From the NCBI GenBank assembly GCA_945876095.1, contig CAMCMP010000012.1, positions 36,950 through 100,949 on the forward strand: a stretch of 64,000 nt of DNA. The letters are read 5' to 3'. The notes beneath the pieces were generated by a model, which saw nothing but the letters and a program-made list of their open reading frames with translations, searched no databases and was not told the DNA's origin. Origin of the DNA: Chitinophaga pinensis. Its GTDB lineage: Bacteria > Bacteroidota > Bacteroidia > Chitinophagales > Chitinophagaceae. A program made the translations under genes and the position numbers. Numbering within the stretch: the first letter of the stretch is position 1; each line of letters opens with the position of its first letter. Shown one piece after another: positions 1-8,774 of the stretch.

Positions 1-133
1 TGTCTGGGATGGAAAGGACCCCAGCAGGTTTGTTGAGTACAATAAAATGGTCATTTTCAAAAATGGTAACAACTGATGCCAGCACCTTGCTATTGGATGG
101 ATTACCTTTATTGATATCGGTTTCTTCGCTCAT
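1..133 (-). CDS. RluA-family pseudouridine synthase, N-terminal part (cut by window edge)
   Basis: Only the first 44 codons are in the window; the rest lies beyond the left edge. The translation begins MSEETDINKGNPSN and contains FENDHFIVLNKPAGVLSIPD. The (hy)xxxNKPaGvl element is the typical opening of the RluA/RluC/RluD catalytic domain, which isomerises uridine to pseudouridine in rRNA or tRNA. There is no N-terminal S4 domain, so it resembles short RluA-like members. Its ATG shares one base with the stop of the upstream pseudouridine synthase gene (TAATG), so the two are probably translationally coupled. The family call is fairly sure; the target base cannot be given. Confidence 0.75.
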   Translation of the reverse strand, partial: MSEETDINKGNPSNSKVLASVVTIFENDHFIVLNKPAGVLSIPD

Positions 134-1230
134 TATTCTGTGTCTGTAGTTAGTTTTTGATTGGTTTGAATTTTTTTGTGCGAAATATTCAAGTATTTCA
201 ACAAACGAATTTCTTTTTCGCTTAGAAAACGCCATTTACCTCTCTCTACATTTTTCTTCGTAAGTGTTGCATACATTACTCTATCCAAACCTTTTACGTC
301 ATAACCTAGGTGTTCAAATATTCTTCTAACAATGCGGTTGCGGCCACTATGAATTTCAATGCCTATGATTGATTTATCTTTCGAATCTGCATAAGCTAGT
401 GAGTCAGCTTTGATTTCACCATCCTCTAATTTTATCCCATTTAAAATTTTATCAAAATCGGCTTTGGTAAGCGACTTATCCAATTTCGCTTCATACACTT
501 TAGTAATATTATAACTAGGGTGCGATAATTTCTGAGTTAATTCACCGTCATTGGTCAATAACAAAACGCCAGAAGTATTTCTATCTAGTCTGCCTACAGG
601 ATAGATCCTTTCTGTAGTAGCCATTTTGGTTAATTGTAATACTGTTTTTCTACCCTGTGGGTCATCAGTAGTAGTAATGTAATCTTTTGGCTTATTGAGT
701 AAAATATAGACTAAGTTTTTGCTAACAAATAATTTTTTTCCGTTGAATTGCACATTGTCTCTTTCAGTTACTTTATGAGCCGGCTCCTTTACTACCGCAT
801 TGTTTACTTTTATTTTGCCCTCCTTAATGAGTGTAACAGCATCTCGTCTACTACAAACTCCACAATGGGCCACGTATTTATTTAAGGGCATTTCAGTAGT
901 GGAAATGGTAGAAGGCCTTACAATCCTTGGAGCAGTTTTTAATGGTTCAGGAGTATAATCTTTTTTAATGCCCTCTACTTTTTTAGTATAGGTAAAATTG
1001 GTTTCAATCGCTTGTACCTTTTTTTGTTTGGTGGAATTACTTGTTTTGGTTTGAGGAGCTTCATTAGGTGCATTTCTAGCAGCAGCTTTTAACTGTCTTT
1101 TTTCCTCAAATCGTCTATCGATTGCGGCAGCCCTTTCTTTTTTTGCTTTCGTTTTGGCTTGTTTAAATTCTTCTTTAATCAGACTATTTTTCTTCTTTGG
1201 AACAAATTTCTGAAAAGGTACTTGGCTCAT
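133..1230 (-). CDS. RsuA/RluB-family pseudouridine synthase with long basic N-terminal extension
   Basis: Probable rRNA pseudouridine synthase, 365 aa. An S4 RNA-binding domain lies at about residues 114-160 (PLNKYVAHCGVCSRRDA). The catalytic RsuA/RluB/RluE/RluF signature GRLDRNTSGVLLLTNDG is at about 213-229, with the predicted nucleophile Asp216. The first 110 residues are Lys/Ala/Thr-rich and low in complexity. Such basic extensions are common in Bacteroidota and probably bind RNA. The stop overlaps the start of the next pseudouridine synthase by one base. RluB (23S rRNA helix 80) is the best guess, but RluF or RsuA cannot be excluded, so no symbol is given. Confidence 0.85.
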   Translation of the reverse strand: MSQVPFQKFVPKKKNSLIKEEFKQAKTKAKKERAAAIDRRFEEKRQLKAAARNAPNEAPQTKTSNSTKQKKVQAIETNFTYTKKVEGIKKDYTPEPLKTAPRIVRPSTISTTEMPLNKYVAHCGVCSRRDAVTLIKEGKIKVNNAVVKEPAHKVTERDNVQFNGKKLFVSKNLVYILLNKPKDYITTTDDPQGRKTVLQLTKMATTERIYPVGRLDRNTSGVLLLTNDGELTQKLSHPSYNITKVYEAKLDKSLTKADFDKILNGIKLEDGEIKADSLAYADSKDKSIIGIEIHSGRNRIVRRIFEHLGYDVKGLDRVMYATLTKKNVERGKWRFLSEKEIRLLKYLNISHKKIQTNQKLTTDTE

Positions 1231-1361
1231 TTTTGAAGGGTTTTACTGTTATTACAACAGGGGTGAGTGGCGAAGGTAAACTTTATTTCGCCGGTGTTAG
1301 TAAATTCTAAACTATTTTATTTTTGTAGTGAACTCAGATTTACCTGGATAGGTAGAAAGAA

Positions 1362-1392
1362 AAAAGCGGCCTACCATTAGGTAGACCGCTTT
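1362..1392 (-). terminator. Rho-independent terminator after the Spy-like gene
   Basis: A stem of about 12 base pairs (AAGCGG-CTACC against GGTAG-CCGCTT, one mismatch) closes a 4-base loop. On the minus strand a T-rich tract follows it, directly downstream of the secreted-protein gene. Its position suggests it separates that gene from the pseudouridine synthase pair. Confidence 0.75.
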
Positions 1393-1411
1393 GTCATAGG
1401 GGTTTAATTTT

Positions 1412-2023
1412 TTATTCGCCAGCTCTTCTTTCTTTTCTTGATTCTTCTATTTTAATTAATTGCTCAAGAGATAAAATTTGAGTCATATTGTTTTTTTGAT
1501 TCTTACTTATCAACTTCAATTGTTCTTTTTTCTCAGATCTACTAAGGGCACTATTGTCTTTGATAGCTTTTATTTTAGCTAGGTCAGCTTCTCGGTTGGC
1601 TTTTATTTGTGTCACTTGAATATCAGAAAGACCAAGATTTTCTTTCATTCTAGATAAATTTTTTCCAGCTTGATTGTCCTGTCGATTATTGGAGGAGGTT
1701 TTGCTTTGTGCCAATTGATTTTTTTGATCTTCTGTCAAAATGCCCGCCATTTGTTGCTTCTGTGACTTAAGGATTGCTGTTTTACTTTCCTTCAAATCTT
1801 TTACAGTCATTTGATCATTTTTGTTAAGCGCTGCTAACTGAGTATTTGTATTTTGTCTAGCTGCTTTCATCTGTTCTTTTTGGCTAGCAGAAAGATTCAA
1901 AGCCTTCATTTTTCCTCCTGCTTGCGTTGGGTTATGAGGACGGTTGTTTTTTTGTAGCTTTTGAGCAAATGAGGTTGAAAAACAAAGTGTGGTGGCTATT
2001 GCACCGATAAAAATCTTTTTCAT
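1412..2023 (-). CDS. Spy/CpxP-like secreted helical protein
   Basis: Predicted 203-aa exported protein. Translation is taken from the ATG at 2023 (MKKIFIGAIATTLCF), because this gives a clean signal peptide ending near SFAQ; a longer in-frame start would add 8 residues before it. The mature part is Lys/Gln/Asn-rich, almost all helical, with two similar halves (MKALNLSASQKEQMKAARQ and MKENLGLSDIQVTQIKANR). This L-t-x-x-Q-x-x-q-i pattern is seen in LTXXQ/Spy-type periplasmic chaperones and in many Bacteroidota 'DUF4890-like' proteins. The role is inferred to be periplasmic stress or chaperone activity. It has its own terminator and is probably monocistronic. Confidence 0.6.
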   Translation of the reverse strand: MKKIFIGAIATTLCFSTSFAQKLQKNNRPHNPTQAGGKMKALNLSASQKEQMKAARQNTNTQLAALNKNDQMTVKDLKESKTAILKSQKQQMAGILTEDQKNQLAQSKTSSNNRQDNQAGKNLSRMKENLGLSDIQVTQIKANREADLAKIKAIKDNSALSRSEKKEQLKLISKNQKNNMTQILSLEQLIKIEESRKERRAGE

Positions 2024-2162
2024 AATGTCTATTTTTAAATGGTTCAAAATAATAGACTATGAACAATTCCTAGGGTTTAATTGATAATAAAATAAATCGG
2101 CATTTATTTTTATTTTATAATATTGAATTCCAAATAAGTAGTTAAATTTTTTTAAAATAAGA

Positions 2163-2190
2163 TAAAAGCCTCCTTTAAAGGAGGCTTTTA
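2163..2190 (-). terminator. Rho-independent terminator after rlmN (possibly bidirectional)
   Basis: This is a perfect 28-base palindrome with arms TAAAAGCCTCCTTT and AAAGGAGGCTTTTA. It lies 32 bases after the rlmN stop. T-rich sequence on both sides means it could work in either direction. Confidence 0.8.
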
Positions 2191-2221
2191 TAGAGATGAT
2201 TTTATTGAAAGACAGGAGGCT

Positions 2222-3268
2222 TTATTTTCCTTTGTTTGCAAGTTGGCCACAGGCAGCATCAATGTCTTTTCCACGGCTTCTTCTTACTCGAACGTTTACC
2301 CTGTTCTTAGCAAGGTAATCTGTAAATCGTTGGGTGGTGTCTTCATCAGGTTTAGTAAATTTTGCACCATCAATGGTATTGTACTCAATTACATTTACAA
2401 GATGGGTAGGTATTTGTCGATAAATTTTTGTTAAGGCCTCAGCATCTTCGATAGAGTCGTTTAGATCTTTAAAAAGAATATACTCAAGTGTAATATCATT
2501 TTTAGTTTTTTCATAAAAATAATTCAATGCTTCTATCAACGTATCGATACTATTGCTTTCGTTGATGGGCATAATCTGATTTCTTTTTTTATCATCTGCA
2601 GCATGAAGTGAGAGGGCAAGATTGAATCTTACCTTGTCATCACCCAATTGTTTGATTTGTTTTGCTACACCTGCAGTAGATACAGTGATTCTTTTAGGAC
2701 TCATAGCCATCCCATCATTGGCAATTAATTTATCGATTGCCTTTAAAACATTTTTGTAATTCAGTAGCGGCTCTCCCATGCCCATAAAAACAACATTAGA
2801 AAGCTTTTTGTCAAATGTTTTTTCAGATTGCTGATTTATAAAAGCTACCTGGTTGTAAATTTCATCATAATCTAAATTTCTTTTTCTTTCCATAGTGCCA
2901 GTAGCACAAAATTTGCAGCTCAGACTACACCCTATTTGGGAAGACACGCAAGCGGTATTTCGTTTTTCAGTTGGAATCAGAACCCCTTCAATCATATGGC
3001 CATCAAAAGTCATAAATCTTGATTTGACGGTTCCATCACTACTATATTGGGTGGTATTAACTTTTAGAGAGGGTAATTCAAATTTTTCAGCGAGATGAGC
3101 ACGCAGTTCTTTGGAAATATCTGTCATATCCTCAAAGCTTTGTGCATTTTTTTTCCAAAGCCACTCATGTACCTGCTTGGTACGAAATTTTTTTTCGCCG
3201 ATCGTTTCAAAATGTTTCGTCAATTCCTCCAAACTCAGATGGCGAATGTTTTGTTTTACTGCTTTCAT
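2222..3268 (-). CDS. rlmN: 23S rRNA/tRNA adenine-C2 methyltransferase RlmN
   Basis: Radical-SAM enzyme that methylates C2 of A2503 in 23S rRNA and of A37 in some tRNAs, 348 aa from the ATG at 3268. That start is preferred over the upstream in-frame one because a promoter box sits just before it. The cluster-binding CxxxCxxC is visible in GCSLSCKFCATGT (about residues 114-121). VVFMGMGEPLLNY and LALSLHA are family blocks. The second catalytic Cys is in the C-terminal DAACGQLA. It is flanked by its own promoter and terminator and so is probably transcribed alone. A bacterial Cfr paralogue is unlikely, given its housekeeping context and the standard RlmN C-terminus. Confidence 0.95.
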   Translation of the reverse strand: MKAVKQNIRHLSLEELTKHFETIGEKKFRTKQVHEWLWKKNAQSFEDMTDISKELRAHLAEKFELPSLKVNTTQYSSDGTVKSRFMTFDGHMIEGVLIPTEKRNTACVSSQIGCSLSCKFCATGTMERKRNLDYDEIYNQVAFINQQSEKTFDKKLSNVVFMGMGEPLLNYKNVLKAIDKLIANDGMAMSPKRITVSTAGVAKQIKQLGDDKVRFNLALSLHAADDKKRNQIMPINESNSIDTLIEALNYFYEKTKNDITLEYILFKDLNDSIEDAEALTKIYRQIPTHLVNVIEYNTIDGAKFTKPDEDTTQRFTDYLAKNRVNVRVRRSRGKDIDAACGQLANKGK

Positions 3269-3272
3269 AGCG

Positions 3273-3303
3273 CAAAGATACCTTAACTTACTGTATTGCC
3301 CAA
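3273..3303 (-). promoter_or_regulatory. Bacteroidota-type promoter of rlmN
   Basis: On the minus strand TTG (3303-3301) is followed after 20 bases by TATCTTTG (3280-3273). This matches the Bacteroidota -33/-7 consensus (TTTG / TAnnTTTG). Only four bases separate the box from the ATG, so the transcript would start at or next to the start codon. Confidence 0.7.
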
Positions 3304-3385
3304 TGCAAGCCATCGGTCAGATAAATTTTTCAGTTAATTTATAGTTTTAGTTAGTCTTTATGGATTATCCTATTGAATCGATTTT

Positions 3386-4750
3386 TTATCCATTAAAGAA
3401 GGCGGTGAGTTTTTCAAATTCAACTACTTCCTGAACTCCTGATTTTAATTTTTTTACCAAACAAAGTTTATCTTCTATTTCTTTGCTTCCAATAATGATT
3501 GCGTATTCAATATTTTTTTTCTCAGCATAACTGAACTGTTTGGCAATTTTTGAAAATTCATGGTACATTTCACAGGAAATACCATTTGCTCTTAATTGCT
3601 GCATAATGCTAAATGCATAAAGTGATTCCGCTTCACCCATGTTAAAGAAGATTACTTTGGAGCCCTTTTCTATTTCCTGCGGAAAAAGCTGTAGCTCTTC
3701 CAATACATCGTATATTCTATCAACTCCAAAACTAATACCTACCCCTGCAATGCCAGGCACATCAAACAAACTAGTCAAATCATCATATCTACCACCACCA
3801 CCAATACTACCCATTTGAATTTCAACGGGAGCCTTTGCCTCAAAAATAATTCCTGTATAATAATTCAATCCTCTAGCAAGCGTGAAATCAATTGCTAAAT
3901 TAATGTTGCTTGTTTGCTTAAATAAAAATTCTACTTCATCAATACCACTCTTACCTATTTCTAAATTACCTACCAATGATTTTATCTGTATTAATTTTTC
4001 TTCATTGGATCCATTGATCAATAAATATTTTTCTATAATGCCAATTTGCTCTTGTGAAAGATTTCTTTCTACTAATTCCTCTTTTACTTTTTCTAATCCA
4101 ATTTTATCTAATTTGTCAATTGCGATGGTGATATCCAACATTTTTTCAGCGCCACCACTCAACTGGGCCAATGCGCTTAAGATTTTCCGACTATTTATTT
4201 TAAGGGTATAGCCTGAAAGCCCTAGCTGAATAAATACCTGGTGATAAATATTGGCTAGTTCTACCTCATTGAGTAGACCAGTGCTTCCAACAATATCGGC
4301 ATCACATTGTGTAAATTCTCGGTAACGTCCTTTTTGTGGTCTATCTGCTCTCCATACAGGTTGAATCTGATAGCGTCTAAAGGGAAAGGTTAGTTTGCCT
4401 TGATTCATTGCCACATATCTGGCAAAAGGAATTGTTAAGTCGTATTTTAATGCTCTTTCCGTAAGTTCACTACTGCTTTTTCCTATCAATGCTTTTTCAA
4501 AACCAATTTTTGATTTGTCAATATTTTTTGGATTATTGATTCCATTATTTAAAATTTTAAAGATCAACTTGTCGCCTTCTTCTCCATATTTGCCCATCAA
4601 AGTTTCTAAATTCTCCATTGCAGGAGTTTCAAGTGGTTCAAATCCATACAATTCAAACACACTCCTTATAGTGGACAAAATATAATTTCGTTTGTGTACT
4701 TCCGTTGCTGAAAAATCCCTAGTTCCCTGGGGGATGCTTGGTTTGGCCAT
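3386..4750 (-). CDS. hisS: Histidyl-tRNA synthetase
   Basis: Class II aminoacyl-tRNA synthetase that charges tRNA-His, 454 aa, a usual length. Seen in order: N-terminal QGTRDFSATEVHKRN (the HisRS start), motif 1 region near KYDLTIPFARYVA, motif 2 PQKGRYREFTQCDADIVG, the histidine signature LARGLNYYTG, motif 3 GVGISFGVDRIYDVL, and a C-terminal anticodon-binding domain beginning near GSKVIFFNMGEAE. The gene follows the low-molecular-weight phosphatase gene after 58 bases and may be co-transcribed with it. No defects were seen. Confidence 0.96.
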   Translation of the reverse strand: MAKPSIPQGTRDFSATEVHKRNYILSTIRSVFELYGFEPLETPAMENLETLMGKYGEEGDKLIFKILNNGINNPKNIDKSKIGFEKALIGKSSSELTERALKYDLTIPFARYVAMNQGKLTFPFRRYQIQPVWRADRPQKGRYREFTQCDADIVGSTGLLNEVELANIYHQVFIQLGLSGYTLKINSRKILSALAQLSGGAEKMLDITIAIDKLDKIGLEKVKEELVERNLSQEQIGIIEKYLLINGSNEEKLIQIKSLVGNLEIGKSGIDEVEFLFKQTSNINLAIDFTLARGLNYYTGIIFEAKAPVEIQMGSIGGGGRYDDLTSLFDVPGIAGVGISFGVDRIYDVLEELQLFPQEIEKGSKVIFFNMGEAESLYAFSIMQQLRANGISCEMYHEFSKIAKQFSYAEKKNIEYAIIIGSKEIEDKLCLVKKLKSGVQEVVEFEKLTAFFNG

Positions 4751-4808
4751 GATTTTTGTTAATTAAAATATGTTGTAATCGTCTGTTATAAATTTAAACT
4801 AACAAGTA

Positions 4809-5276
4809 TTAAGTGGATGAATTAGTATGATTATTTATAATTGCATCACAAGCAATTTCAATCATATTATAAACGCTATGGTATCCATCTTCTGCTCCAT
4901 AAAAGGGATCGGGTACCTCCTTGTTTTGACCAGGGTAGACTTCATTCATTAGTAAATCAACTTTTGATGAAATGTACTGATCTTTTCCAATCTGCTTTAT
5001 CTCCTCTATTACATCTTCCGCCATTGCATAGATTTTGTCAAATCGCTCAAAATCTTGTTTTACAAATTTTCTTGATTGCTGATTGCTGATATCAATATTG
5101 TTGATGCTCGCTACTTTTTGTGATAGGTAATGAGGTGCTTCACCATTGTGAAATCCATTGGTACCAGCACTTTCAATTTTCCAATTTAATCCTGCCTTTT
5201 TACACTTTTCTTTTAGAATTCCTTCTGCAAGTGGACTTCGGCAAATATTACCTAGGCATACCATCAAAATAGTCAT
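4809..5276 (-). CDS. Low-molecular-weight protein-tyrosine phosphatase
   Basis: Cytosolic phosphatase of the LMW-PTP/arsenate-reductase fold, 155 aa. The phosphate-binding loop CLGNICRS gives Cys7 as nucleophile and Arg13 (CX5R). The acid DPFY motif follows at about residue 122. These residues define the family; the substrate (phosphotyrosine proteins or small phosphoesters) is not evident. It leads a probable two-gene unit with hisS. There is no exopolysaccharide tyrosine-kinase gene nearby to suggest a Wzb role. Confidence 0.9.
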   Translation of the reverse strand: MTILMVCLGNICRSPLAEGILKEKCKKAGLNWKIESAGTNGFHNGEAPHYLSQKVASINNIDISNQQSRKFVKQDFERFDKIYAMAEDVIEEIKQIGKDQYISSKVDLLMNEVYPGQNKEVPDPFYGAEDGYHSVYNMIEIACDAIINNHTNSST

Positions 5277-5280
5277 TCAG

Positions 5281-5288
5281 CAAATATA
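5281..5288 (-). promoter_or_regulatory. -7 promoter box of the phosphatase gene (leaderless arrangement)
   Basis: TATATTTG on the minus strand matches TAnnTTTG exactly and ends four bases before the ATG at 5276. No good -33 element was seen. Confidence 0.6.
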
Positions 5289-5641
5289 AGCCCTTAGGGG
5301 TATAAACTTGTTAGCAGTAGGGGATAATGGATAGAAATTTTCTATCCTATTTTCTCAAATTATCTTTTCACAATAAATTATAAAGAGCTCAATTGGTATC
5401 GTAAATTGTGGAATTCTGGTTAGTTGGTCTAAATATTTTGGCAGCTATTTATTAATTTTTTGGAGCTACCGGTTTGGCAAACAGTCAAGTAGAAAGAAAG
5501 AAAGGTTCTTGGTTAAGATTTCATAAAAGTTAACTTTATCATACATCGACAGTTTTCAGTAATTTATTTTGTAATTTGCCCTTTTTACGGAAGAGATGTA
5601 TCAATAAATTCCTAATACGTTTCTTTTAAAATTTAATACCT
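5289..5641. other. Gene-free region between divergent units
   Basis: About 350 AT-rich bases lie between the minus-strand phosphatase gene and the plus-strand small membrane protein gene. Upstream control sequences for both must lie here. I see no open reading frame with family features, no RNA gene and no strong hairpin. Confidence 0.6.
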
Positions 5642-5893
5642 ATGGGAGAATTAGATAACGAAAAGCTTAGCGAAAGGGATAAGGGATTTATCCGTATGCG
5701 TTCAATCACTAATTATGGTATGGGTTTCTTTATGATACTCGTGGGTTTTTTCTTCATGTTTCCAATTAAGCTTACTCAAAGTTTTATTAATCAGTATGAT
5801 GCTGAACTGATAAAAATATTTGCAGTTATATGTTGGTTGTATGGAGGATTTAGGATGTACAGAGGTTATAAGAAAAATTATTTCAGAGACTAA
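5642..5893 (+). CDS. Small two-helix membrane protein
   Basis: 83 aa, no recognised enzyme family. Two hydrophobic segments are visible, at about residues 26-43 (YGMGFFMILVGFFFMFPI) and 56-70 (LIKIFAVICWLYGGF), with charged ends MGELDNEKLSERDKG and RMYRGYKKNYFRD. This points to an inner-membrane hairpin. The stop shares one base with the next ATG (TAATG), so it is coupled to the PstS-like lipoprotein. In many Bacteroidota a similar small protein sits between TonB and a PstS-like gene, so it may belong functionally to the ExbB-ExbD-TonB cluster at 24.5-27.5 kb. Confidence 0.7.
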   Translation: MGELDNEKLSERDKGFIRMRSITNYGMGFFMILVGFFFMFPIKLTQSFINQYDAELIKIFAVICWLYGGFRMYRGYKKNYFRD

Positions 5894-6846
5894 TGAAAAT
5901 GGGGTACAGAAAATATAAAATTGTTAATTGGGTAGGTTTGCTTTTTTTGGTTGTTGGAATGGTTCAATGCAATTCTAAGAAGCAGGTGCAAGTAACGGAT
6001 ACGCTTACCAGCGGGACGCTTCACATCAGTATTGATGAGTCGTATAAGCCGATAATGGATGAGCAAATTAAAGTATTTGAAGGGTCCAATCCGGATGCTA
6101 AGATTATAGCCCATTACAAATCGGAATCTGCTTGTTTGAATGATATTTTCAATGATTCGCTTACCAAAATGGTAATTGTAACAAGGGGGTTATCAAGGAA
6201 GGAAGAAAATTATTTTAAGGAATCCTTGCATTATCTTCCTCGTTGGGATGAGCTGGCAACTGATGCGATTGCAATTGTAGTAAATAAAAAAAGCACAGAC
6301 ACCATTTTTACTCTCCAAAGATTGCAAAAGCAATTGACCGGTTTGATGGGGAAAAATCAACAGATTATTTTTGATGGATTAAATGCAACCAGTACTGTAA
6401 GGTTTGCAATCGACAGCATATTGAAGGGAGCAAAATTTGATACAGGTGTAGTAAGAGCTGTTAAAAACAGCCAGTCGGTGTTGGACTTTGTTGCAGCCAA
6501 TGAAAATGCAGTAGGATTGGTGGGAATAAGCTGGATTGGAAACCCAGAGGATACCGCTCAAGTAAAAATGTTGCAAAAGCTAAAAATGGCATATGTTAAA
6601 TGTGATTATTGTTCTGATACTCCCTATGTAAAACCAACCCAATATGGTATCATGACTAAAAGATATCCTCTCATTAGAGGTTTGTATTATATTTTGAGAG
6701 AGAATTATTCAGGATTGGGATCTGGATTTCTAAATTTTTTACAATATGAAAGGGGGCAATTAATTTTTAGAAGAGCCTATTTAGGGCCAAGTAAAATAGG
6801 ATTTGGCATTCGGAATGTGAAGATTAATGAAAAATTAGCAAAATAA
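5893..6846 (+). CDS. PstS-like phosphate/solute-binding lipoprotein
   Basis: 317 aa, a periplasmic substrate-binding protein of the PBP type-2 (PstS) fold. A signal peptide ends in a lipobox with predicted lipidated Cys26 (GMVQCNSKK). The mature part starts with SGTLHISIDESYKPIMDEQI and later has FDGLNATSTVRFAIDS and a conserved block around NENAVGLVGISWIGN. No PstCAB transporter genes are adjacent, so it may not serve classical phosphate import. In Bacteroidota such proteins accompany ExbBD/TonB and TPR genes, and a role with TonB-energised uptake is inferred. It is translationally coupled to the preceding small membrane protein. Confidence 0.75.
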   Translation: MKMGYRKYKIVNWVGLLFLVVGMVQCNSKKQVQVTDTLTSGTLHISIDESYKPIMDEQIKVFEGSNPDAKIIAHYKSESACLNDIFNDSLTKMVIVTRGLSRKEENYFKESLHYLPRWDELATDAIAIVVNKKSTDTIFTLQRLQKQLTGLMGKNQQIIFDGLNATSTVRFAIDSILKGAKFDTGVVRAVKNSQSVLDFVAANENAVGLVGISWIGNPEDTAQVKMLQKLKMAYVKCDYCSDTPYVKPTQYGIMTKRYPLIRGLYYILRENYSGLGSGFLNFLQYERGQLIFRRAYLGPSKIGFGIRNVKINEKLAK

Positions 6847-6916
6847 AAATGAACATTTTAAATAGTTTTGAGTATAAATTAATATCATTGTAAAGTCAAA
6901 AAAAACAGAAAGGAAA

Positions 6917-8668
6917 ATGAGTAGTATTAAATTTGGATTGCTGGTGTTTTTAGCCCTATTGCTTTCAACTACGATGAAAGCTCAAACCTTAGAAGAGGGT
7001 AAGAAATTTATGTATTATGAAAGGTACCAAAGTGCTAAAAATGTTTTTCAGAAGCTGGTTGAAGTTGCTCCAGTTAATCCAGAAGCAGTTTATTGGTTGG
7101 GAATTTCCGTAATGGCGGCTGCCGATTACTCTACTAAATCATTAGCAGACGCTAAAGATATTTATCGCAAGGCGCTAGAAGCAAATAGTAACAGCGCTTT
7201 ATTGATTGCTGCGATGGGAAATGTAGAGTTACGGGAAGGTAAGACTCAAGATGCCCGCAATCGTTTTGAAACGGCTCTGTCTTTAAGCCAGAATAAAGAT
7301 TTGTTAGTACTGACTGCAGTGGGTATGGCCAACTCAGATTTTGATAATAAATATGCTGATCCTGCTTATGGAATTGAAAAATTAAAAATCGCCACCAATT
7401 TAAAAAAGTTTAAAGAGCCATCTGTTTATATATATATGGGTGACGCTTACAAAAAAATGTTAGATGGTGGAAATGCTCAAATTTCTTATCAGTCAGCGTT
7501 AAATATTGACCCAAAGTATGCAAGGGCACTTTATAGAATAGGTAAAATTTACCAAACCCAAGGGGCTGGTCAAGAAGAGATCTATTTAAAATATTTCAAT
7601 GAAGCCATAGAAAAAGATCCAGCTTATGCTCCTGTTTATAAAAACTTGTCTGATTTATATTACAATATTGAAGTAACAAAGTCAGCTGTTTACCTTGATA
7701 AATACTTGGCTAACACAGACGATGATCCTAAGAATTGCTATTATAGAGCTTCTATGAAGTATGCACAAGGTTTGTTTAAGGACGCGATTACACTTGCTGA
7801 TCAATGTATTGCAGGGTCCACTAGCCCTTATCCTAAATTATTTGGTATTCAAGGATATGCTTTTAACAGATTAGGTGATTCTGTTAGTGCAAGGAAAGCT
7901 TTTGAAAATTATATCGCTAAAGCTGATCAAAGTCAAATTGGAAGCGGAGACTACGCTACCTATGCCAATGTATTATTTAAATTACCTGGCAATGATTCAT
8001 TAGCTGGTATTTACATTGACAAAGCTGTTCAATTAGATACGCTTGAATCATCTAAAGTATCTTATTTAAAAACGACTGCTCTTTATTTTGAAAATCAAAA
8101 AAATTATAAAATAGCAGCTGATTGGTATGCAAAAATTACCAATTTAAAAAAGGACCCTACAAAAACTGACCTTTATTATGCAGGATATAATTACTTCAGG
8201 TCAGGTAATTATACCACTTCAATTGAGGTATTTAATAAGTATAGTAAAAAATTTCCAGATGATGTTTTTAGTTATTATATGATTGGAAAGTCTTATTGGG
8301 CTATTGATACTACTATGGAACAAGGTTTAGCAAATCCAGCCTTTCAAAAGGTGATTGAAGTGGGGCTAGCAGATAAAGTAAAAAACAAGAATCAGTTGGT
8401 TGGTAGCTATAAGTATTTTGTTGTATATTATGCCAATATTAAAAAGGACAAAACCGCTGCTATGGCCTATTGTGATAGCGTATTGGTGGTTGATCCCGCT
8501 GATGCTGAAGCAGCCAGTAATAAGGCAGTAATTGCAAATATGAACATGAACCCAACTCCAACTACTCCTGCTCCACCAGCTTCTAAGACTACAAATCCAG
8601 CTGCTAACAAGCCAGTTGGGGATAAACCTAGTGGTGCTAAGAAAGCTAGTCCAGCGACCAAGCAATAA
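6917..8668 (+). CDS. Exported tetratricopeptide-repeat protein
   Basis: 583 aa with a signal peptide (hydrophobic LLVFLALLLSTTMKAQ). Many TPR-type helical repeats follow over about residues 30-530, for example PEAVYWLGISVMAAADY, AYAPVYKNLSDLYYNIE and YYAGYNYFRSGNYTTSIEVF. The last 40 residues are a Pro/Thr/Ala/Lys-rich tail. TPR arrays bind proteins, so this is likely a periplasmic scaffold. It follows the PstS-like gene by 70 bases and is ended by a strong terminator, making it the last gene of a three-gene unit. No catalytic domain is visible. Confidence 0.8.
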   Translation: MSSIKFGLLVFLALLLSTTMKAQTLEEGKKFMYYERYQSAKNVFQKLVEVAPVNPEAVYWLGISVMAAADYSTKSLADAKDIYRKALEANSNSALLIAAMGNVELREGKTQDARNRFETALSLSQNKDLLVLTAVGMANSDFDNKYADPAYGIEKLKIATNLKKFKEPSVYIYMGDAYKKMLDGGNAQISYQSALNIDPKYARALYRIGKIYQTQGAGQEEIYLKYFNEAIEKDPAYAPVYKNLSDLYYNIEVTKSAVYLDKYLANTDDDPKNCYYRASMKYAQGLFKDAITLADQCIAGSTSPYPKLFGIQGYAFNRLGDSVSARKAFENYIAKADQSQIGSGDYATYANVLFKLPGNDSLAGIYIDKAVQLDTLESSKVSYLKTTALYFENQKNYKIAADWYAKITNLKKDPTKTDLYYAGYNYFRSGNYTTSIEVFNKYSKKFPDDVFSYYMIGKSYWAIDTTMEQGLANPAFQKVIEVGLADKVKNKNQLVGSYKYFVVYYANIKKDKTAAMAYCDSVLVVDPADAEAASNKAVIANMNMNPTPTTPAPPASKTTNPAANKPVGDKPSGAKKASPATKQ

Positions 8669-8693
8669 GTAGAAAATATTATAAAATAATGTT

Positions 8694-8720
8694 ATCCCCC
8701 TTTTTATTCAAAAGGGGGAT
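8694..8720 (+). terminator. Rho-independent terminator after the TPR gene
   Basis: Arms ATCCCCCTTTT and AAAAGGGGGAT form a perfect 11-bp stem with a 5-base loop, followed by a T run. It isolates the nuo operon from the upstream unit. Confidence 0.9.
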
Positions 8721-8762
8721 ATTTTTTACTAAACCTAAGTTTTTTATTTGCTCACCCTAACG

Positions 8763-8770
8763 TACTTTTG
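8763..8770 (+). promoter_or_regulatory. -7 promoter box of the nuo operon
   Basis: TACTTTTG fits TAnnTTTG and ends four bases before the nuoA ATG at 8775, so the operon mRNA would have almost no leader. It lies just after the terminator of the previous unit. A correctly spaced -33 box is not clear. Confidence 0.6.
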
Positions 8771-8774
8771 CAAA

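Noticed and set aside
4621..4660. GGTTCAAATCC resembling a tRNA T-arm.
   Set aside because: It lies within the conserved hisS coding sequence and no cloverleaf can be formed around it.
8747..8750. TTTG as the -33 box of the nuo promoter.
   Set aside because: It is only 12 bases from the -7 box, while about 19-21 are expected.
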